A stretch of 64,000 nucleotides of DNA from Anatilimnocola aggregata (GTDB lineage Bacteria; Planctomycetota; Planctomycetia; Pirellulales; Pirellulaceae). Below are positions 1-9,406 of this stretch, piece after piece. How positions within the stretch are numbered: position 1 is the first letter of the stretch; the number at the start of each line of letters is the position of its first letter. The notes under the pieces are model-generated. The model was not told where the DNA came from. It made no database searches and worked only from the letters and a program-made list of their open reading frames with translations. The translations under genes were made by a program, and so were the position numbers. The stretch covers positions 4,216,001-4,280,000 of the forward strand of contig NZ_CP036274.1 in NCBI RefSeq assembly GCF_007747655.1, written 5' to 3'.

Positions 1-246
1 ACTGCTTGCCACGGCGCTGGCCGCGTGATGAGTCGCACGGCTGCCGTTGCCCATGCCGCGGGCCGACGCATCGATCAGGAATTGCTTGCCAAGGGAATCG
101 AAGCCCGGGCCCGCAGTTGGCGCGGCCTGGCCGAAGAGCAGCCCGATGCTTATAAGGACGTCGATCTCGTCGTCGATGTCGTGCATCGCGCCAACCTGGC
201 GCGCAAGGTCGCGCGCATGCGCCCCATCGGCGTGGTGAAGGGATAG
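1..246 (+). CDS. rtcB: RNA-splicing ligase RtcB, C-terminal part (5' end outside window)
   Basis: The reading frame is open from base 1 and gives 81 residues up to the stop. It begins with a CHGAGR-like motif followed by MSRTAA and ends with LARKVARMRPIGVVKG, which are the conserved C-terminal signatures of RtcB. RtcB joins 2',3'-cyclic phosphate or 3'-phosphate RNA ends to 5'-OH ends using Mn2+ and GTP, in tRNA or stress RNA repair in the cytoplasm. The HGAGR segment carries the histidine that is guanylylated in the family. Only about the last fifth of the protein is visible, so the start, promoter and upstream neighbours are unknown. A pair of hairpins follows the stop. Confidence 0.93.
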   Translation, partial: TACHGAGRVMSRTAAVAHAAGRRIDQELLAKGIEARARSWRGLAEEQPDAYKDVDLVVDVVHRANLARKVARMRPIGVVKG

Positions 247-580
247 TGACTGTTAGAGAATGCGAGTCACGGAGTGACTCGCCAACGTAGCTCAGTCACT
301 ACGTGACTGAGAAACAAGCGCTAGCGGCCTACGAAATCAAACTGCTGACTTTCGCTGACGGCGGCCGAAGTTACGCTAACAGCGACATTATGCCGCACCA
401 ACCGTGCAGTAAGACTGCGAAACAAGCTCAAAACGCAGCGCAAGACTGCGAACTTGTTCGCGTGAGCGGGCTTTGCGGACCTCCGCAGCGTTCGAAAGGT
501 CGACCAAAAGGGCGAGTGTTTCTACAATCGAAGGAACACAGTCAGAGTTGGCTCACCTCTCCCACCAGCCTGGATCGATC
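247..580. other. Intergenic region between rtcB and the DUF1559 gene
   Basis: Apart from the twin hairpins at 262-311 I see no gene. The stretch should contain the promoter of the DUF1559 gene at 581, but I find no convincing -35/-10 pair. Reading frames that cross this region upstream of 581 lack any recognisable protein signal. Confidence 0.5.
262..311. repeat. Two adjacent perfect 9-bp hairpins after rtcB
   Basis: GCGAGTCAC (262-270) pairs with GTGACTCGC (274-282) around a GGA loop. CTCAGTCAC (291-299) pairs with GTGACTGAG (303-311) around a TAC loop. Both share an AGTCAC/GTGACT core. No T tract follows either, so they are not standard intrinsic terminators. They may protect or end the rtcB transcript or be a repeated palindromic element. 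Confidence 0.7.
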
Positions 581-1495
581 ATGCGTCTCTCTCCGCGACG
601 CTCGGCATTTACCCTTGTCGAGTTATTGGTTGTCATTGCCATCATTGGTGTTTTGGTTGCGCTGTTGTTGCCTGCTGTCCAAGCAGCTCGCGAAGCCTCG
701 CGCCGCGCCAAGTGCCAGAATCACCTCCGCCAGTTGGGGTTGGGCGTTCACAATTTTTCGGATACCAACGGCTTCCTGATTCCCGCCCGAATCGATTTTG
801 AGTATCTCGGTTGGACGACGATGATTCTGCCATACATCGAGCAGCCGGCCTTGCATGCGAAGTTCGACATGAAGAAAAAAGTGTCGGCGCAGCCTGCGGA
901 CGCGATGAAGACAACTGTGGCCATTTATCAATGCCCTTCGCGGCATCAACCGGGCCAGCTGACGAAGCAGTTCGACAGTGGAGGCTCTGGCCAGCACGGC
1001 TCACTCGGCGACTACGCGACCGTCGATGGTACCGACTCTGCTGATCCACCTTATCGTCGCGATGTTGCCCGCGGCATGCTCGTCAATGCAACTGGCAGCA
1101 TTACCAAATGGGAAAGCACGACGCGGTTTGCCACCATTACCGATGGCCTGAGCAATACGATCATGATCGGCGAGAAGCACGTGCTGCACTCTGCGTTCGC
1201 CACGGAAGAACCTGGTGGCGATGGCCCAACCTTGGGCAGCTATGCCTATTCGACGATGCGCGTTGCTGGTGGTCCCAGCTTTGGCGCAACCCCGACCTTG
1301 CCGATCGCCAAGAGCCCCTACGATAAGGTCGGCGGGCAGGCGAAAGTAGTTTTCGGCAGCTGGCACGCTGGCGGATCGTGCAATTTTGTCTGGGGCGACG
1401 GTAGTACCCGCCCGCTAGCGCCGAACGTCGATTGTGTCACCTTGGCTCACCTTGCCACGCGCGACGACGGCGGCGTTCCTCCCGGGCAGTACTAA
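581..1495 (+). CDS. DUF1559 (SBP_bac_10) prepilin-like protein
   Basis: This 304-residue protein begins with a type IV prepilin/pseudopilin leader: short basic segment, then [20 protein letters not shown] with the +5 Glu, at about residues 10-30. The rest matches the DUF1559 family expanded in planctomycetes: [21 protein letters not shown] after the helix, and near the C-terminus a variant of the H-X9-DG motif (SWHAGGSC...WGDGS, here with ten residues between). Such proteins are presumed to be processed by prepilin peptidase and displayed by a pseudopilus-like system; the role is unknown. The ATG at 581 is chosen because the leader starts directly after it, although the frame stays open further upstream. 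The lipoprotein at 1561 follows on the same strand, a common pairing for this family. Confidence 0.92.
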   Translation: MRLSPRRSAFTLVELLVVIAIIGVLVALLLPAVQAAREASRRAKCQNHLRQLGLGVHNFSDTNGFLIPARIDFEYLGWTTMILPYIEQPALHAKFDMKKKVSAQPADAMKTTVAIYQCPSRHQPGQLTKQFDSGGSGQHGSLGDYATVDGTDSADPPYRRDVARGMLVNATGSITKWESTTRFATITDGLSNTIMIGEKHVLHSAFATEEPGGDGPTLGSYAYSTMRVAGGPSFGATPTLPIAKSPYDKVGGQAKVVFGSWHAGGSCNFVWGDGSTRPLAPNVDCVTLAHLATRDDGGVPPGQY

Positions 1496-1560
1496 GCGCT
1501 TTGCACTCAACTGCCTCCTTGTTCGGTTCTGCTTCCTCGTTCGACCATCGAAAGCATCGC

Positions 1561-1986
1561 ATGAGCTGTTTTGTTTTTCGCAGCCAACAACTTGGCTGTC
1601 TGCTGGCGATCCTGTTTCTGGCCGGTTGCGGCGACACCGGTCCCAAGACTTACAAGATTCCAGGCAAGCTCGTCTATGAAGACGGCACCCCGGTGCCTGC
1701 AGCGTCGGTCGTATTTCAAACAACGCTCGATGGTCAAGTAATTCCCGCTCGGGGCGTGTCGACTCCCGAGGGACAGTTCGAACTCACGACATTTAATGAT
1801 GGGGACGGCGTCGTGGCCGGCGAGCACGACGTTGCGATCTCGCCCGTGCCGGCACCTGAAGGTGCAAAGCCTGTGCAGCCGCCGGTTCCGAGCAAATACG
1901 GGGACTTCGCCAATTCGGGACTGCGGACGAGCGTCACGCCTGAAACCAAAGAAATCGTGATAACGATCGATCGCCTCGGCAAGTAG
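1561..1986 (+). CDS. Small lipoprotein with carboxypeptidase-regulatory-like fold
   Basis: This 141-residue protein has a signal peptide ending in a lipobox (FLAGC, Cys at about residue 22), so it is predicted to be lipid-anchored. After it comes one beta-sandwich-like unit: KIPGKLVYEDGTPVPAASVVF, then a segment on value ranges and defaults (STPEGQFELTTFNDGDG, AGEHDV), and a C-terminal VTIDRLGK. This is the pattern of the small transthyretin/carboxypeptidase-regulatory-like lipoproteins that often follow DUF1559 genes in planctomycetes. It lies 65 bp after the DUF1559 stop and is probably co-transcribed. ATG 1561 places the signal peptide correctly. The function is unknown; a role beside the pilin-like partner on the cell surface is inference. 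Confidence 0.85.
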   Translation: MSCFVFRSQQLGCLLAILFLAGCGDTGPKTYKIPGKLVYEDGTPVPAASVVFQTTLDGQVIPARGVSTPEGQFELTTFNDGDGVVAGEHDVAISPVPAPEGAKPVQPPVPSKYGDFANSGLRTSVTPETKEIVITIDRLGK

Positions 1987-1995
1987 TCGATCCTA

Positions 1996-2035
1996 CGCTG
2001 GCCGCTGACCGGGCATCGGCCAGCGACTATTTTCC
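1996..2035. terminator. Hairpin terminator between convergent genes
   Basis: CGCTGGCCG (1996-2004) pairs perfectly with CGGCCAGCG (2017-2025) around a 12-nt loop, followed by ACTATTTT. It sits at the ends of the plus-strand lipoprotein gene and the minus-strand gene ending at 2027. The right arm nearly abuts the latter's stop. The T run suits plus-strand termination. Confidence 0.65.
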
Positions 2036-4330
2036 TGGTCGCAGAGTCGTCTGCACTACAATTTCAGTCACCAGATTGCGAATGTTGAAATTGTCCTGCA
2101 CGAACTTCTTCTGCAGGTCGCTGCGCGTGGCGGGGCCATAGGCTCGCCACTGCTGCTTGACGAAGTAGTGAAACAACTGCTCGACGAAGGCGGCATGCGT
2201 TTCGTCGCTGGCAGCGAGGAATGTGGCCAAGTCGCGGGCATTCTTGAATTGTTTCTGCTCCCCGCTGCGAGTCAGATAGCCGCCGCTGGCATCAATGGCC
2301 CGCCCCTTTTCTTCGGCCCGAAAACGACCGATGGCGTCGAAGTTCTCGAACGTGAAGCCCAGCGGGTTAATCATTTTGTGGCAGCCCATGCAGGCGTCAG
2401 CCTTGGTTTGCAATTGAATCCGCTCGCGCGTCGTAAGGCTGGCATGCAGGTCGGGCGCGAGGGGGGAAACCGCTTCCGGTGGTGGCCGGAGCGTGCGCCC
2501 CAGCAGGCTGCGCGAAATGAAGACACCGCGATGAATGGGCGAACTCGTCGCAGTGTAGGCAAAGCCCGCAAGCAGATAAGGATGCGAGATCAGACCGGCC
2601 CGCTGCAGCGGATCGAGGGCGACTTTCTCAAAACCGGCCTCGGGGGGCATCTCGACCCCGTATAGCTTGGCCAGGCGGCCGTTGAGATAGAGCGAATCTT
2701 CGCTGAGCAGGCGGCGGAAATCGGAATCGTCGCTCCAGACGATCTCTTCCAGCGATAACTCCAGCGACGCGCGCAGATCGGTCGCAATCACTTCGTCGAA
2801 TTCGGGAAAGAGTTTCTCGTCCTTCGAGAGATCCGGCGCTTGATCGACTCGTAACCATTGCAGGAAAAACGCCCGCAGCTTGGCATGTGTGCGCGGATCG
2901 GGCATCATCCGCTGCACTTGCGTGCGGACTTGCTCCGGGGTCGACAATTTTCCCGCGGCAGCTTCCTTGACTAGAGTGTCGTCGGGCAAGCTGTCCCACA
3001 GCGCATACGACAGCCGCGCTGCCCGGTCATATTGATCGGGTTCAGCGCTGCCCACTTCGTGATAGAGGAACCGCGGCGACTTGAGCGTTAGCAGAACCAC
3101 CCGCTTCAGCCCCAGCGTCAGGTCGGGCGCTTCGTCCAACTGCTGATCGATGTAGAGTTTGGCCTGTTCGTCGGTGAGTGGGCGATGAAAGGCCCGCTCG
3201 ACGAATTTCTTGCAGAACTCCCGCAGCTTGGGTTTTTGTTCGGGCTTGCTGAGATCGATGCCACCGCTGAAGTCCTTCACGTATTTTGCGACATAAGCGG
3301 CCGCTTCGAGCGCGCCATCGGTGGTCGCCTGGTCCCAGGCTTTGTTGATGGAGGTCCCCCGCTCGTAGCCGATGCTGCGGTCATCCGGTGGGAAGGGAGT
3401 CTGGGGAATGAATTGCGTGGCGAACATCTTGGGCGACAAATTGCGGGCAGGAATTACTTCCTGCTCGCGCTGAGGCGGCTGCCATTCGAGCACGATCATC
3501 GCCTTTGCCGGCGGCCGCTCTTTGGCCTTTTTGGAATCGTCGACTCCTTGGTTCGCCTTGATGAACTCCAATTTAATAGGGTAGATCCGCCCGGAGTACA
3601 GGCGAATCGAAGCACGATATTCGTTGTCCTTTCCCGACTTTACTTTGGCATCGATGAGTGGCTCGCGGACGTCGTTGACCCAGAGTTGCATCGCATGCTC
3701 GGTCTTGACGATTATCTCATACACGCCCGTCTCGGGAGCGAGGAGCGACCCTTCCCAGCGAATCGAAAACTCGTGGGGCCCGATCTTGTCCGGATCGGGA
3801 CTTTTATCCTCGAAGTTGAAGTTGATCACCGGATCGATTCGCTCGATAGCGCGATCGTTGCCGCGGACGCGACGAGTTTTGTAATACTCCCCCTTCAACC
3901 CCTGGGCGGTGGGCCAGGTAGTTGCCAGGCGAAAGCTGCCGATCAGATCGGCGACCGAGTTTTGATACTGCCGCACGGTGATCCGCGAAAGTTCGATGCG
4001 GGCCGATTGATTACGGGCCTGCGCGATGGGCGAATAGAACGAATCGAAGACGAACCGCGCGACGTTCTCCGTCTCAGCGCCGTCGATAGCCTCCGGTTCC
4101 CCTTCCGGCATTGTCTTTTCGATCAGATCTGTCAATTCCATCAGCGAGCGATCGCCGACCAGCGGCTGCGCGAACTGATCCTTCACACCTTGTCCCCGGT
4201 CGCCATGGCACGATGCGCAGTGGGCTTTGTAAATGACTTCGCCCGAGCGTGGGGCGGCAGCAAGCACCGTACTGGCGCAGCCGAAAACCAGGGTAATCGA
4301 CAACAGGCGACCAAGGATAACCACGGACAT
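2027..4330 (-). CDS. Secreted cytochrome c / PA14 / DUF1592-DUF1588-DUF1585 protein
   Basis: About 767 residues from ATG 4330; a GTG at 4351 would add seven. A signal peptide (VVILGRLLSITLVFG...VLAAA) is followed by a haem c site CASCH at about residues 38-42. Next come a DUF1587-like segment (ELSRITVRQYQNSVADLIG), a PA14 domain at about 145-285 (GLKGEYY, IRWEGSLLAPETGVYEI), and then the DUF1595/DUF1592 core (RLSYALWDSLPDD), DUF1588 (RAGLISHPYLLAG...SSPIHRGVFISRSLLG) and DUF1585 (KADACMGCHKMINPLGFTFENFDAIGRFR). A second CxxCH occurs in the DUF1588 part. These planctomycete proteins are periplasmic multihaem cytochromes of unknown function. Unlike the copy at 14549 it has no DUF1552 partner next to it. 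Confidence 0.9.
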   Translation of the reverse strand: MSVVILGRLLSITLVFGCASTVLAAAPRSGEVIYKAHCASCHGDRGQGVKDQFAQPLVGDRSLMELTDLIEKTMPEGEPEAIDGAETENVARFVFDSFYSPIAQARNQSARIELSRITVRQYQNSVADLIGSFRLATTWPTAQGLKGEYYKTRRVRGNDRAIERIDPVINFNFEDKSPDPDKIGPHEFSIRWEGSLLAPETGVYEIIVKTEHAMQLWVNDVREPLIDAKVKSGKDNEYRASIRLYSGRIYPIKLEFIKANQGVDDSKKAKERPPAKAMIVLEWQPPQREQEVIPARNLSPKMFATQFIPQTPFPPDDRSIGYERGTSINKAWDQATTDGALEAAAYVAKYVKDFSGGIDLSKPEQKPKLREFCKKFVERAFHRPLTDEQAKLYIDQQLDEAPDLTLGLKRVVLLTLKSPRFLYHEVGSAEPDQYDRAARLSYALWDSLPDDTLVKEAAAGKLSTPEQVRTQVQRMMPDPRTHAKLRAFFLQWLRVDQAPDLSKDEKLFPEFDEVIATDLRASLELSLEEIVWSDDSDFRRLLSEDSLYLNGRLAKLYGVEMPPEAGFEKVALDPLQRAGLISHPYLLAGFAYTATSSPIHRGVFISRSLLGRTLRPPPEAVSPLAPDLHASLTTRERIQLQTKADACMGCHKMINPLGFTFENFDAIGRFRAEEKGRAIDASGGYLTRSGEQKQFKNARDLATFLAASDETHAAFVEQLFHYFVKQQWRAYGPATRSDLQKKFVQDNFNIRNLVTEIVVQTTLRPGK

Positions 4331-4507
4331 ACGCGTCGTTCCGTCAGGCACTGGCGGTGGGAGTTAAAGACCCGCGATGCCTACTCAAATACAGGTGGGA
4401 AATGAACCGAAGGGCAAGTTTTATCCTAGCCCAAGCGTCCGCGGCAGCCAAGCGAAACGAGTTCGCTCCGCGCGGCGAGAGCGTCGTTCTGACCGCTTCT
4501 GTGCCTG

Positions 4508-7500
4508 CTATTTGAACGGATCGTTGTCGTTCGGGTCAGCGGGTTTATCGGCGGGAAGCGGTGGGAAGCCAGGCGGGAGTTGCCCCTTCTGTTGCAATTG
4601 CTTGAGACGTTCGAGAATTTGCGGCGGCAAATTCGGCGGCAAGCCGCGGACGGGCAGACCATTGGGTCCCATCACAGGCATAATTCCATTGGCTCCTCGC
4701 GCCGGATCGACCCGCCCGAACAGCCCTTCGGTCGGCTTCACCAAATCGCCTTGAGGGAGGCCAGCCATCAGGCTCGAAAGATTGCCCGTTTGCGCCGGAG
4801 CTTGCGGGGCCGCCGGTTCGTCACTGAGCTTGATAAGGGTCACGCGCATGGTGCCGGGCTGAACCCAGGTCGTCACCTGGACCGCTTGCTTCTCGAAGTC
4901 GGCCTGTACTTCGCACATGTTGGCCTGCGCGTTGGCAATGTCCCCTTCATAGGCAATGGAGCCATCGCGCTTGTCGATGCAGAGCAAGTTCGCGGCCCAG
5001 TTGCCGCTGTTGTTGCCACGCCGGTTGCGAATGAAGACCATCAGCGGAGCATCGACAGGTTGATCCCACGGCAAGCCATGCTGGGCGACAAACGCGGGTG
5101 TTTGCCACCGCTGCTTGCCGGTGATCCGATCGATGGCATAAACGCGGCCGTGAGCTTGTTGTCCAGGCATTCCGCCCCCCGAGAGAGGCGTGGTCATTAG
5201 TCCGGGAACCGAGTCGGCAATGGGTTGATTGGCGAGCACCGTGTATTGCTCTTGCGAGCGCAGCACGTTCAGCGACGTGAGCGTGGCTTCGGCGACCAAT
5301 TGCGAAGCAACAAGGACTTGACCCGACTGCAGCGAGATGACCGTAAACTTGCCGGTATTCTCCAGCACGGCGAATTCATCTCCATCGAGCACTTGCCCCT
5401 TGGCGCCGATTTTGGTTTCCAGCTTCCAGAGGTCGTCCCCTTCGCTCCAAGGGTCGGTGAGCCTTAACTGGAGCGATTGTCCCACTTGCTCCCAGGCAAG
5501 AATGCGACGACCATTCGTGGTCAGGCGGGTATTGGACTTGGGAACCGTCCGCTTACCGACCACCGAGCCATCAAGCATGCTGTAGACAGTTGCCTGGTCT
5601 GTATTCGGCGGCACGGCGAACACATATTCGTCGTCGCCGAACAGGTCGCACGCCGGGTCGACTCCACCCCGTTCCCACATCGTTTCGCCGCTGATGGGAT
5701 CGACGCAGATCAGTTGCCGCGAGCGCTGATAGACAACTCCCGAGGGTGTGACCGGTCCCGGTTGGCAATTCGTCTGCCCCGATTGATCGAAAGCGACCGT
5801 GCGATTTCCCGTTACCGGGTTGGTGACTTGCCGCAACTGCGAGTATGAAACCGCAGCCGTCAGCATGTCGAGCGAAACCACTTCGCCGCGCCACAGAATG
5901 GGCTCGGCCGTTGCTCGATTGGGTCTGAGGGCATCAATGGCGAGTACTTCGCCGCCGGTATGCACGACCACGATGTGCCCCGCAGCGCGCCCGACCAGGC
6001 CTGAATAAGGAATGGAGTACGAACGGCGATAAATGCCGTCGCTGCGGCGGATGGGAGCTTGCGCGATGGTCTTACCCAGGCTATCGACCACCTGCAGCGC
6101 CTGCTGCGAAGGATCGTAGAGCGCTCGCATGCCGCGCGGAGCAGCCCCGGTGAACTCCGTCAAATAGACATTGAAGTTGTTCATGTAGGGCCGCGCGCGG
6201 TTGGGGTCGATATTTCCTTCGACCTTTGTGACTCGGCCGGCTGGCCAGTGATCGAGAACCAGCGTCTTCTGATCCGTATTATCGATCACCAATTTCGCAA
6301 CGAATGGACCAGCGGCATGGGTGGCGGCTACCGGGTCACTTGCCAGAAGTTTCTGCAGTTCGGCGTAATACTCTGCGGCGAGCAGCGGGCGCTGAGCTTT
6401 TTGATAAGCGGTAATCAGCGCGGCGAGCCCCGCAGCGCGATAGCCAGGATCAGCCGACTCGCGCAGTTCGCCGGCGCGCAGTTCAGCTTCCAACAGGTTT
6501 CCTTCTGTCAGCAGATTTTCAACCAGCTGCAACCGGGCCCGATCGGCCAGCGGATGAAAACCGTAGACTTCGACAAACCGCCGAGCACTCGTCAGTGTGC
6601 CGGTCTTGATGCACATGGCCAGCCGCGCTTCGAGCCGTTCTTGCAGCCGAGCACGATCTGCTTCGTTGGAACCTCGATACAACTCGCTCAGCCGGGCCTG
6701 CAGCCAGCGACTGGTGCGAACTTGCAACCGATTGTCGATGTACTCCATCTGCGCGGTGTTATCGTCGGGCGTATTAGCCGTCTGCAATTCGTCGGCCAGC
6801 ATCACAAACGCTTCGAGCGATTCCGTGACCAGGCCCGCCTTGTGCAAGCCGACCGCCTGCAAACGGAGCAACTCGCGCCGCTGGGTGGGGTCATCGATCA
6901 ATTGACTCGCATCGGCAACCAACTCGCGATGTTTCATGAAGTCGCTGCGCAGCAACACGAGCATTACGCGGGCCAGCAGGCCGCGCACTTTGGCATCCTC
7001 GGGTTGCAGGGCATTCGCTTCGCGCAGCAGGCGGAGCGATTCGTCAATCTTGTTATCGGTCAGCAATAGTTCGCCCATGCGAGCTAAAGCGCGGACGTTT
7101 TTCGGATTGGCGGCGAGGTCTTTTTCGACCTGTGAACGTAAATGGTCGGCCAGGTAGAACGTGGCGATCTGATCGCTGCCGACGGAAACAACCTGCCCTT
7201 CAAAGCTGGTGAGGTTACCCAGGGCGAACTCGGTTCGTGCCCGTTCGTTCACTTTGCCCGAATCGAGATCCAGCTTCAGCAACTGCTGCCCCGTGGTCGG
7301 CAGGTAGTAATGCGAACCGCTGTAGTAGCCGCGCCCGGTGACCAGTTCGGCTTGCGGATCAACCGGAGTAGACCACGCCTCTTTCCCGTCGCTCAGTTGA
7401 ATCGCCTTGACGCGATTCTTACTCACGAGAATTGCCTTGCCGTTGTGAATGCAACCGACAAACAAGAAGTCCTCTCGCTTGAGAGGAGGCCAACGAGGCT

Positions 7501-9406
7501 TGCCAGTGACCAGGTCGAGGCAATGTAGAAATTGCGATTCGACCGGCGTGACCACGACCGAGCCGTCGGCAATGACTGCTGACGAATCGAGCCAGCGACC
7601 GGGACTTGCAGCGGGTGTGCCTCCCGACGAAGTGATGATGCCGCGCGATGGACGGGTCGCCAGGTCGTTGCGGTCGTAGGTGTAGTTCCACTTGAGTGCC
7701 CGAGTGCCGAGATCGATGGCGACCACCGCACCGGCCGAAGTGGGGCAAATTATCATGCCATCGGCAAATGAAGGCGAAGCACCGGCCAGCCGCCGCGTGG
7801 CATCGTAGCGAATGTTCAAGCTTTCGTCGGGAATGCTGCCGAGTTGCTGCTTCCATTCCAGCGCGCCCGTTTCTGGCGACAAGCAGAGGAGCCGCATCTC
7901 GCCTTGAAACTCGGCGAGGACATACAGCCGATCGGCGATGGCCAGGGGAGCGCCCAGAAAGAACGCGCCGGCCAGACTCGGATCGTCGCCGCCACCTTCA
8001 CCACCAATTTGCCAACATAGGGTTCCCTGGCGGCGAAGGTTGAGCGCGCGAAGTTGATTAGCTCCCTTGGTTCCCATGTTGGGCCGCGCACCGATCCAAA
8101 CGCCACGCATGTTCGGATTGGTCGGACTCATGTATTCCAGGTCGTCGACAAAGTACAACTGCGTGCCGTCGCTGCTCATCTGGCCGTACAGGTTGTCGTC
8201 CCACAAGCGCTGCCGCATTTGCGATTCACGCGCAGACGCCTGCTGCTGCGCACCTTGGCTCAGCTTGGCGGCGTTGGTTTGCGGAGTGTCGTTCCACGGA
8301 TGGACCCAGGCTACTTTGCCGGTCTTGAGCGAAATTCCGCGCACGTGTTCGGGAGTGCGGACCACGATATAGTTCGTCTTCTCTCCGGTCCGCGACGTTG
8401 TGGCAAAGGCCAACGGTTGAATCGCGGGGACGAGAGAATCGCCCCGGTCTTGCAGTCCGCGCGCGATTTGCGCGATCCGCTTGTGCATGTCGGGCTCGTT
8501 GATGGTGGGATAGTGCCACTCGGAGTTCACCAAGGGCAACCCACCGGCAGTTGCCGCATTGCGGGCTTCGTCGCCACGAAACGTGATCCATTGATTGGCC
8601 ACGATGGCAGCTGGTGCGAGACCGCGGCCAGCAACATTGTCTAACCAGGTCAGCGCATCGTCATCTTTTTCAAAGAGGGGTGTTTCGCCATCCATCAGGC
8701 GAACTTTGACGCGCGGCGTACGTGTACGCAGTGCGATCAGCGTCTCGCGGGCTTTATCGGGGCGGCGGGCATGGCTCCATGCGGTAGCAGTGAGTACCGA
8801 AAGTTCGGGGTCGAGCATGTCGCGCGCGGGACCTTGTTCGCACAGCGGTTGCAGCAACATGGCGGCGGCGAGCGTGCGGCCTTGATCCATTTCGACGCGA
8901 CCAAGTAAGAACGCGGCTTCGTAGCCCGCTTTGGTGTGTACATAGCGACGGGCCACTTCGGCCACGCCGGGCAAATCGCGGGCAGTGAGGGCATCGTTCA
9001 GTTTTTGGCGAGCATCGTGCCCCACCTGAGTTTCGTACAGTTGCCGGGCTGGCGCGGGGAGGGTGCCGAGGAGTTGGTTTCCCAAAGACTTCACGCTGAG
9101 CTGCGCATCGGGCTGGCCGGGAGGAGCGAGAAAGTAGTCGTCGAGCGATGAGTCGGTCAGCAGTTCTTCGAGCGCCTGCACGGCAGCTGGATAATCTTGC
9201 TCGTCGAGCGCGCGGCGAGCGCGATTGAGCAGTTGACGCAGCTCGCGCGTGGCCGGGCGAATGATCGTGCCCGTCGATTCGGTGGTAGGGTTGATCTGTG
9301 CTGAAGCAACCACCGGCGCGAGGCAGGCAATTGCCGCCAATAGTAGACCGGCGAGTAGCACCGGCGGAGCCTCCGAGCGGCAAGCGGCGAATCGACCATG
9401 AAGCAT
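4508..9406 (-). CDS. Giant secreted PQQ-type beta-propeller/TPR protein
   Basis: About 1632 residues from ATG 9406; AGGACGA lies a few bases upstream and the start sits just before a signal peptide (PPVLLAGLLLAAIACLAPVVASA). A start at 9469 is possible but would bury the signal. The N-terminal part (about 50-230) is helical and TPR-like. About 300-750 holds PQQ/BamB-type propeller repeats (GISLKTGKVAWVHPW, LCLSPETGALEWKQQ, VAIDLGTRALKWNYT). About 770-1080 is TPR-rich (LARMGELLLTDNKIDESLRLL). About 1130-1560 is a second propeller (ICVDPISGETMWERG, YAIDRITGKQRWQT). The tail is rich in Pro and Gly. Predicted extracytoplasmic scaffold; no enzyme motif is seen. It is transcribed in the same direction as the cytochrome gene at 2027, about 180 bp away. 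Confidence 0.88.
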   Translation of the reverse strand: MLHGRFAACRSEAPPVLLAGLLLAAIACLAPVVASAQINPTTESTGTIIRPATRELRQLLNRARRALDEQDYPAAVQALEELLTDSSLDDYFLAPPGQPDAQLSVKSLGNQLLGTLPAPARQLYETQVGHDARQKLNDALTARDLPGVAEVARRYVHTKAGYEAAFLLGRVEMDQGRTLAAAMLLQPLCEQGPARDMLDPELSVLTATAWSHARRPDKARETLIALRTRTPRVKVRLMDGETPLFEKDDDALTWLDNVAGRGLAPAAIVANQWITFRGDEARNAATAGGLPLVNSEWHYPTINEPDMHKRIAQIARGLQDRGDSLVPAIQPLAFATTSRTGEKTNYIVVRTPEHVRGISLKTGKVAWVHPWNDTPQTNAAKLSQGAQQQASARESQMRQRLWDDNLYGQMSSDGTQLYFVDDLEYMSPTNPNMRGVWIGARPNMGTKGANQLRALNLRRQGTLCWQIGGEGGGDDPSLAGAFFLGAPLAIADRLYVLAEFQGEMRLLCLSPETGALEWKQQLGSIPDESLNIRYDATRRLAGASPSFADGMIICPTSAGAVVAIDLGTRALKWNYTYDRNDLATRPSRGIITSSGGTPAASPGRWLDSSAVIADGSVVVTPVESQFLHCLDLVTGKPRWPPLKREDFLFVGCIHNGKAILVSKNRVKAIQLSDGKEAWSTPVDPQAELVTGRGYYSGSHYYLPTTGQQLLKLDLDSGKVNERARTEFALGNLTSFEGQVVSVGSDQIATFYLADHLRSQVEKDLAANPKNVRALARMGELLLTDNKIDESLRLLREANALQPEDAKVRGLLARVMLVLLRSDFMKHRELVADASQLIDDPTQRRELLRLQAVGLHKAGLVTESLEAFVMLADELQTANTPDDNTAQMEYIDNRLQVRTSRWLQARLSELYRGSNEADRARLQERLEARLAMCIKTGTLTSARRFVEVYGFHPLADRARLQLVENLLTEGNLLEAELRAGELRESADPGYRAAGLAALITAYQKAQRPLLAAEYYAELQKLLASDPVAATHAAGPFVAKLVIDNTDQKTLVLDHWPAGRVTKVEGNIDPNRARPYMNNFNVYLTEFTGAAPRGMRALYDPSQQALQVVDSLGKTIAQAPIRRSDGIYRRSYSIPYSGLVGRAAGHIVVVHTGGEVLAIDALRPNRATAEPILWRGEVVSLDMLTAAVSYSQLRQVTNPVTGNRTVAFDQSGQTNCQPGPVTPSGVVYQRSRQLICVDPISGETMWERGGVDPACDLFGDDEYVFAVPPNTDQATVYSMLDGSVVGKRTVPKSNTRLTTNGRRILAWEQVGQSLQLRLTDPWSEGDDLWKLETKIGAKGQVLDGDEFAVLENTGKFTVISLQSGQVLVASQLVAEATLTSLNVLRSQEQYTVLANQPIADSVPGLMTTPLSGGGMPGQQAHGRVYAIDRITGKQRWQTPAFVAQHGLPWDQPVDAPLMVFIRNRRGNNSGNWAANLLCIDKRDGSIAYEGDIANAQANMCEVQADFEKQAVQVTTWVQPGTMRVTLIKLSDEPAAPQAPAQTGNLSSLMAGLPQGDLVKPTEGLFGRVDPARGANGIMPVMGPNGLPVRGLPPNLPPQILERLKQLQQKGQLPPGFPPLPADKPADPNDNDPFK

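Noticed and set aside
3185-4405. Long open frame (about 406 codons) antisense to the PA14 cytochrome gene
   Set aside because: It lies on the opposite strand of a gene with clear domains. High GC and codon bias explain the open frame; the product has no family signal.
6059-7069. Open frame of about 336 codons antisense to the giant propeller gene
   Set aside because: It covers TPR repeats on the other strand; its Gln/Ile/Arg-rich product is what reversed TPR codons give.
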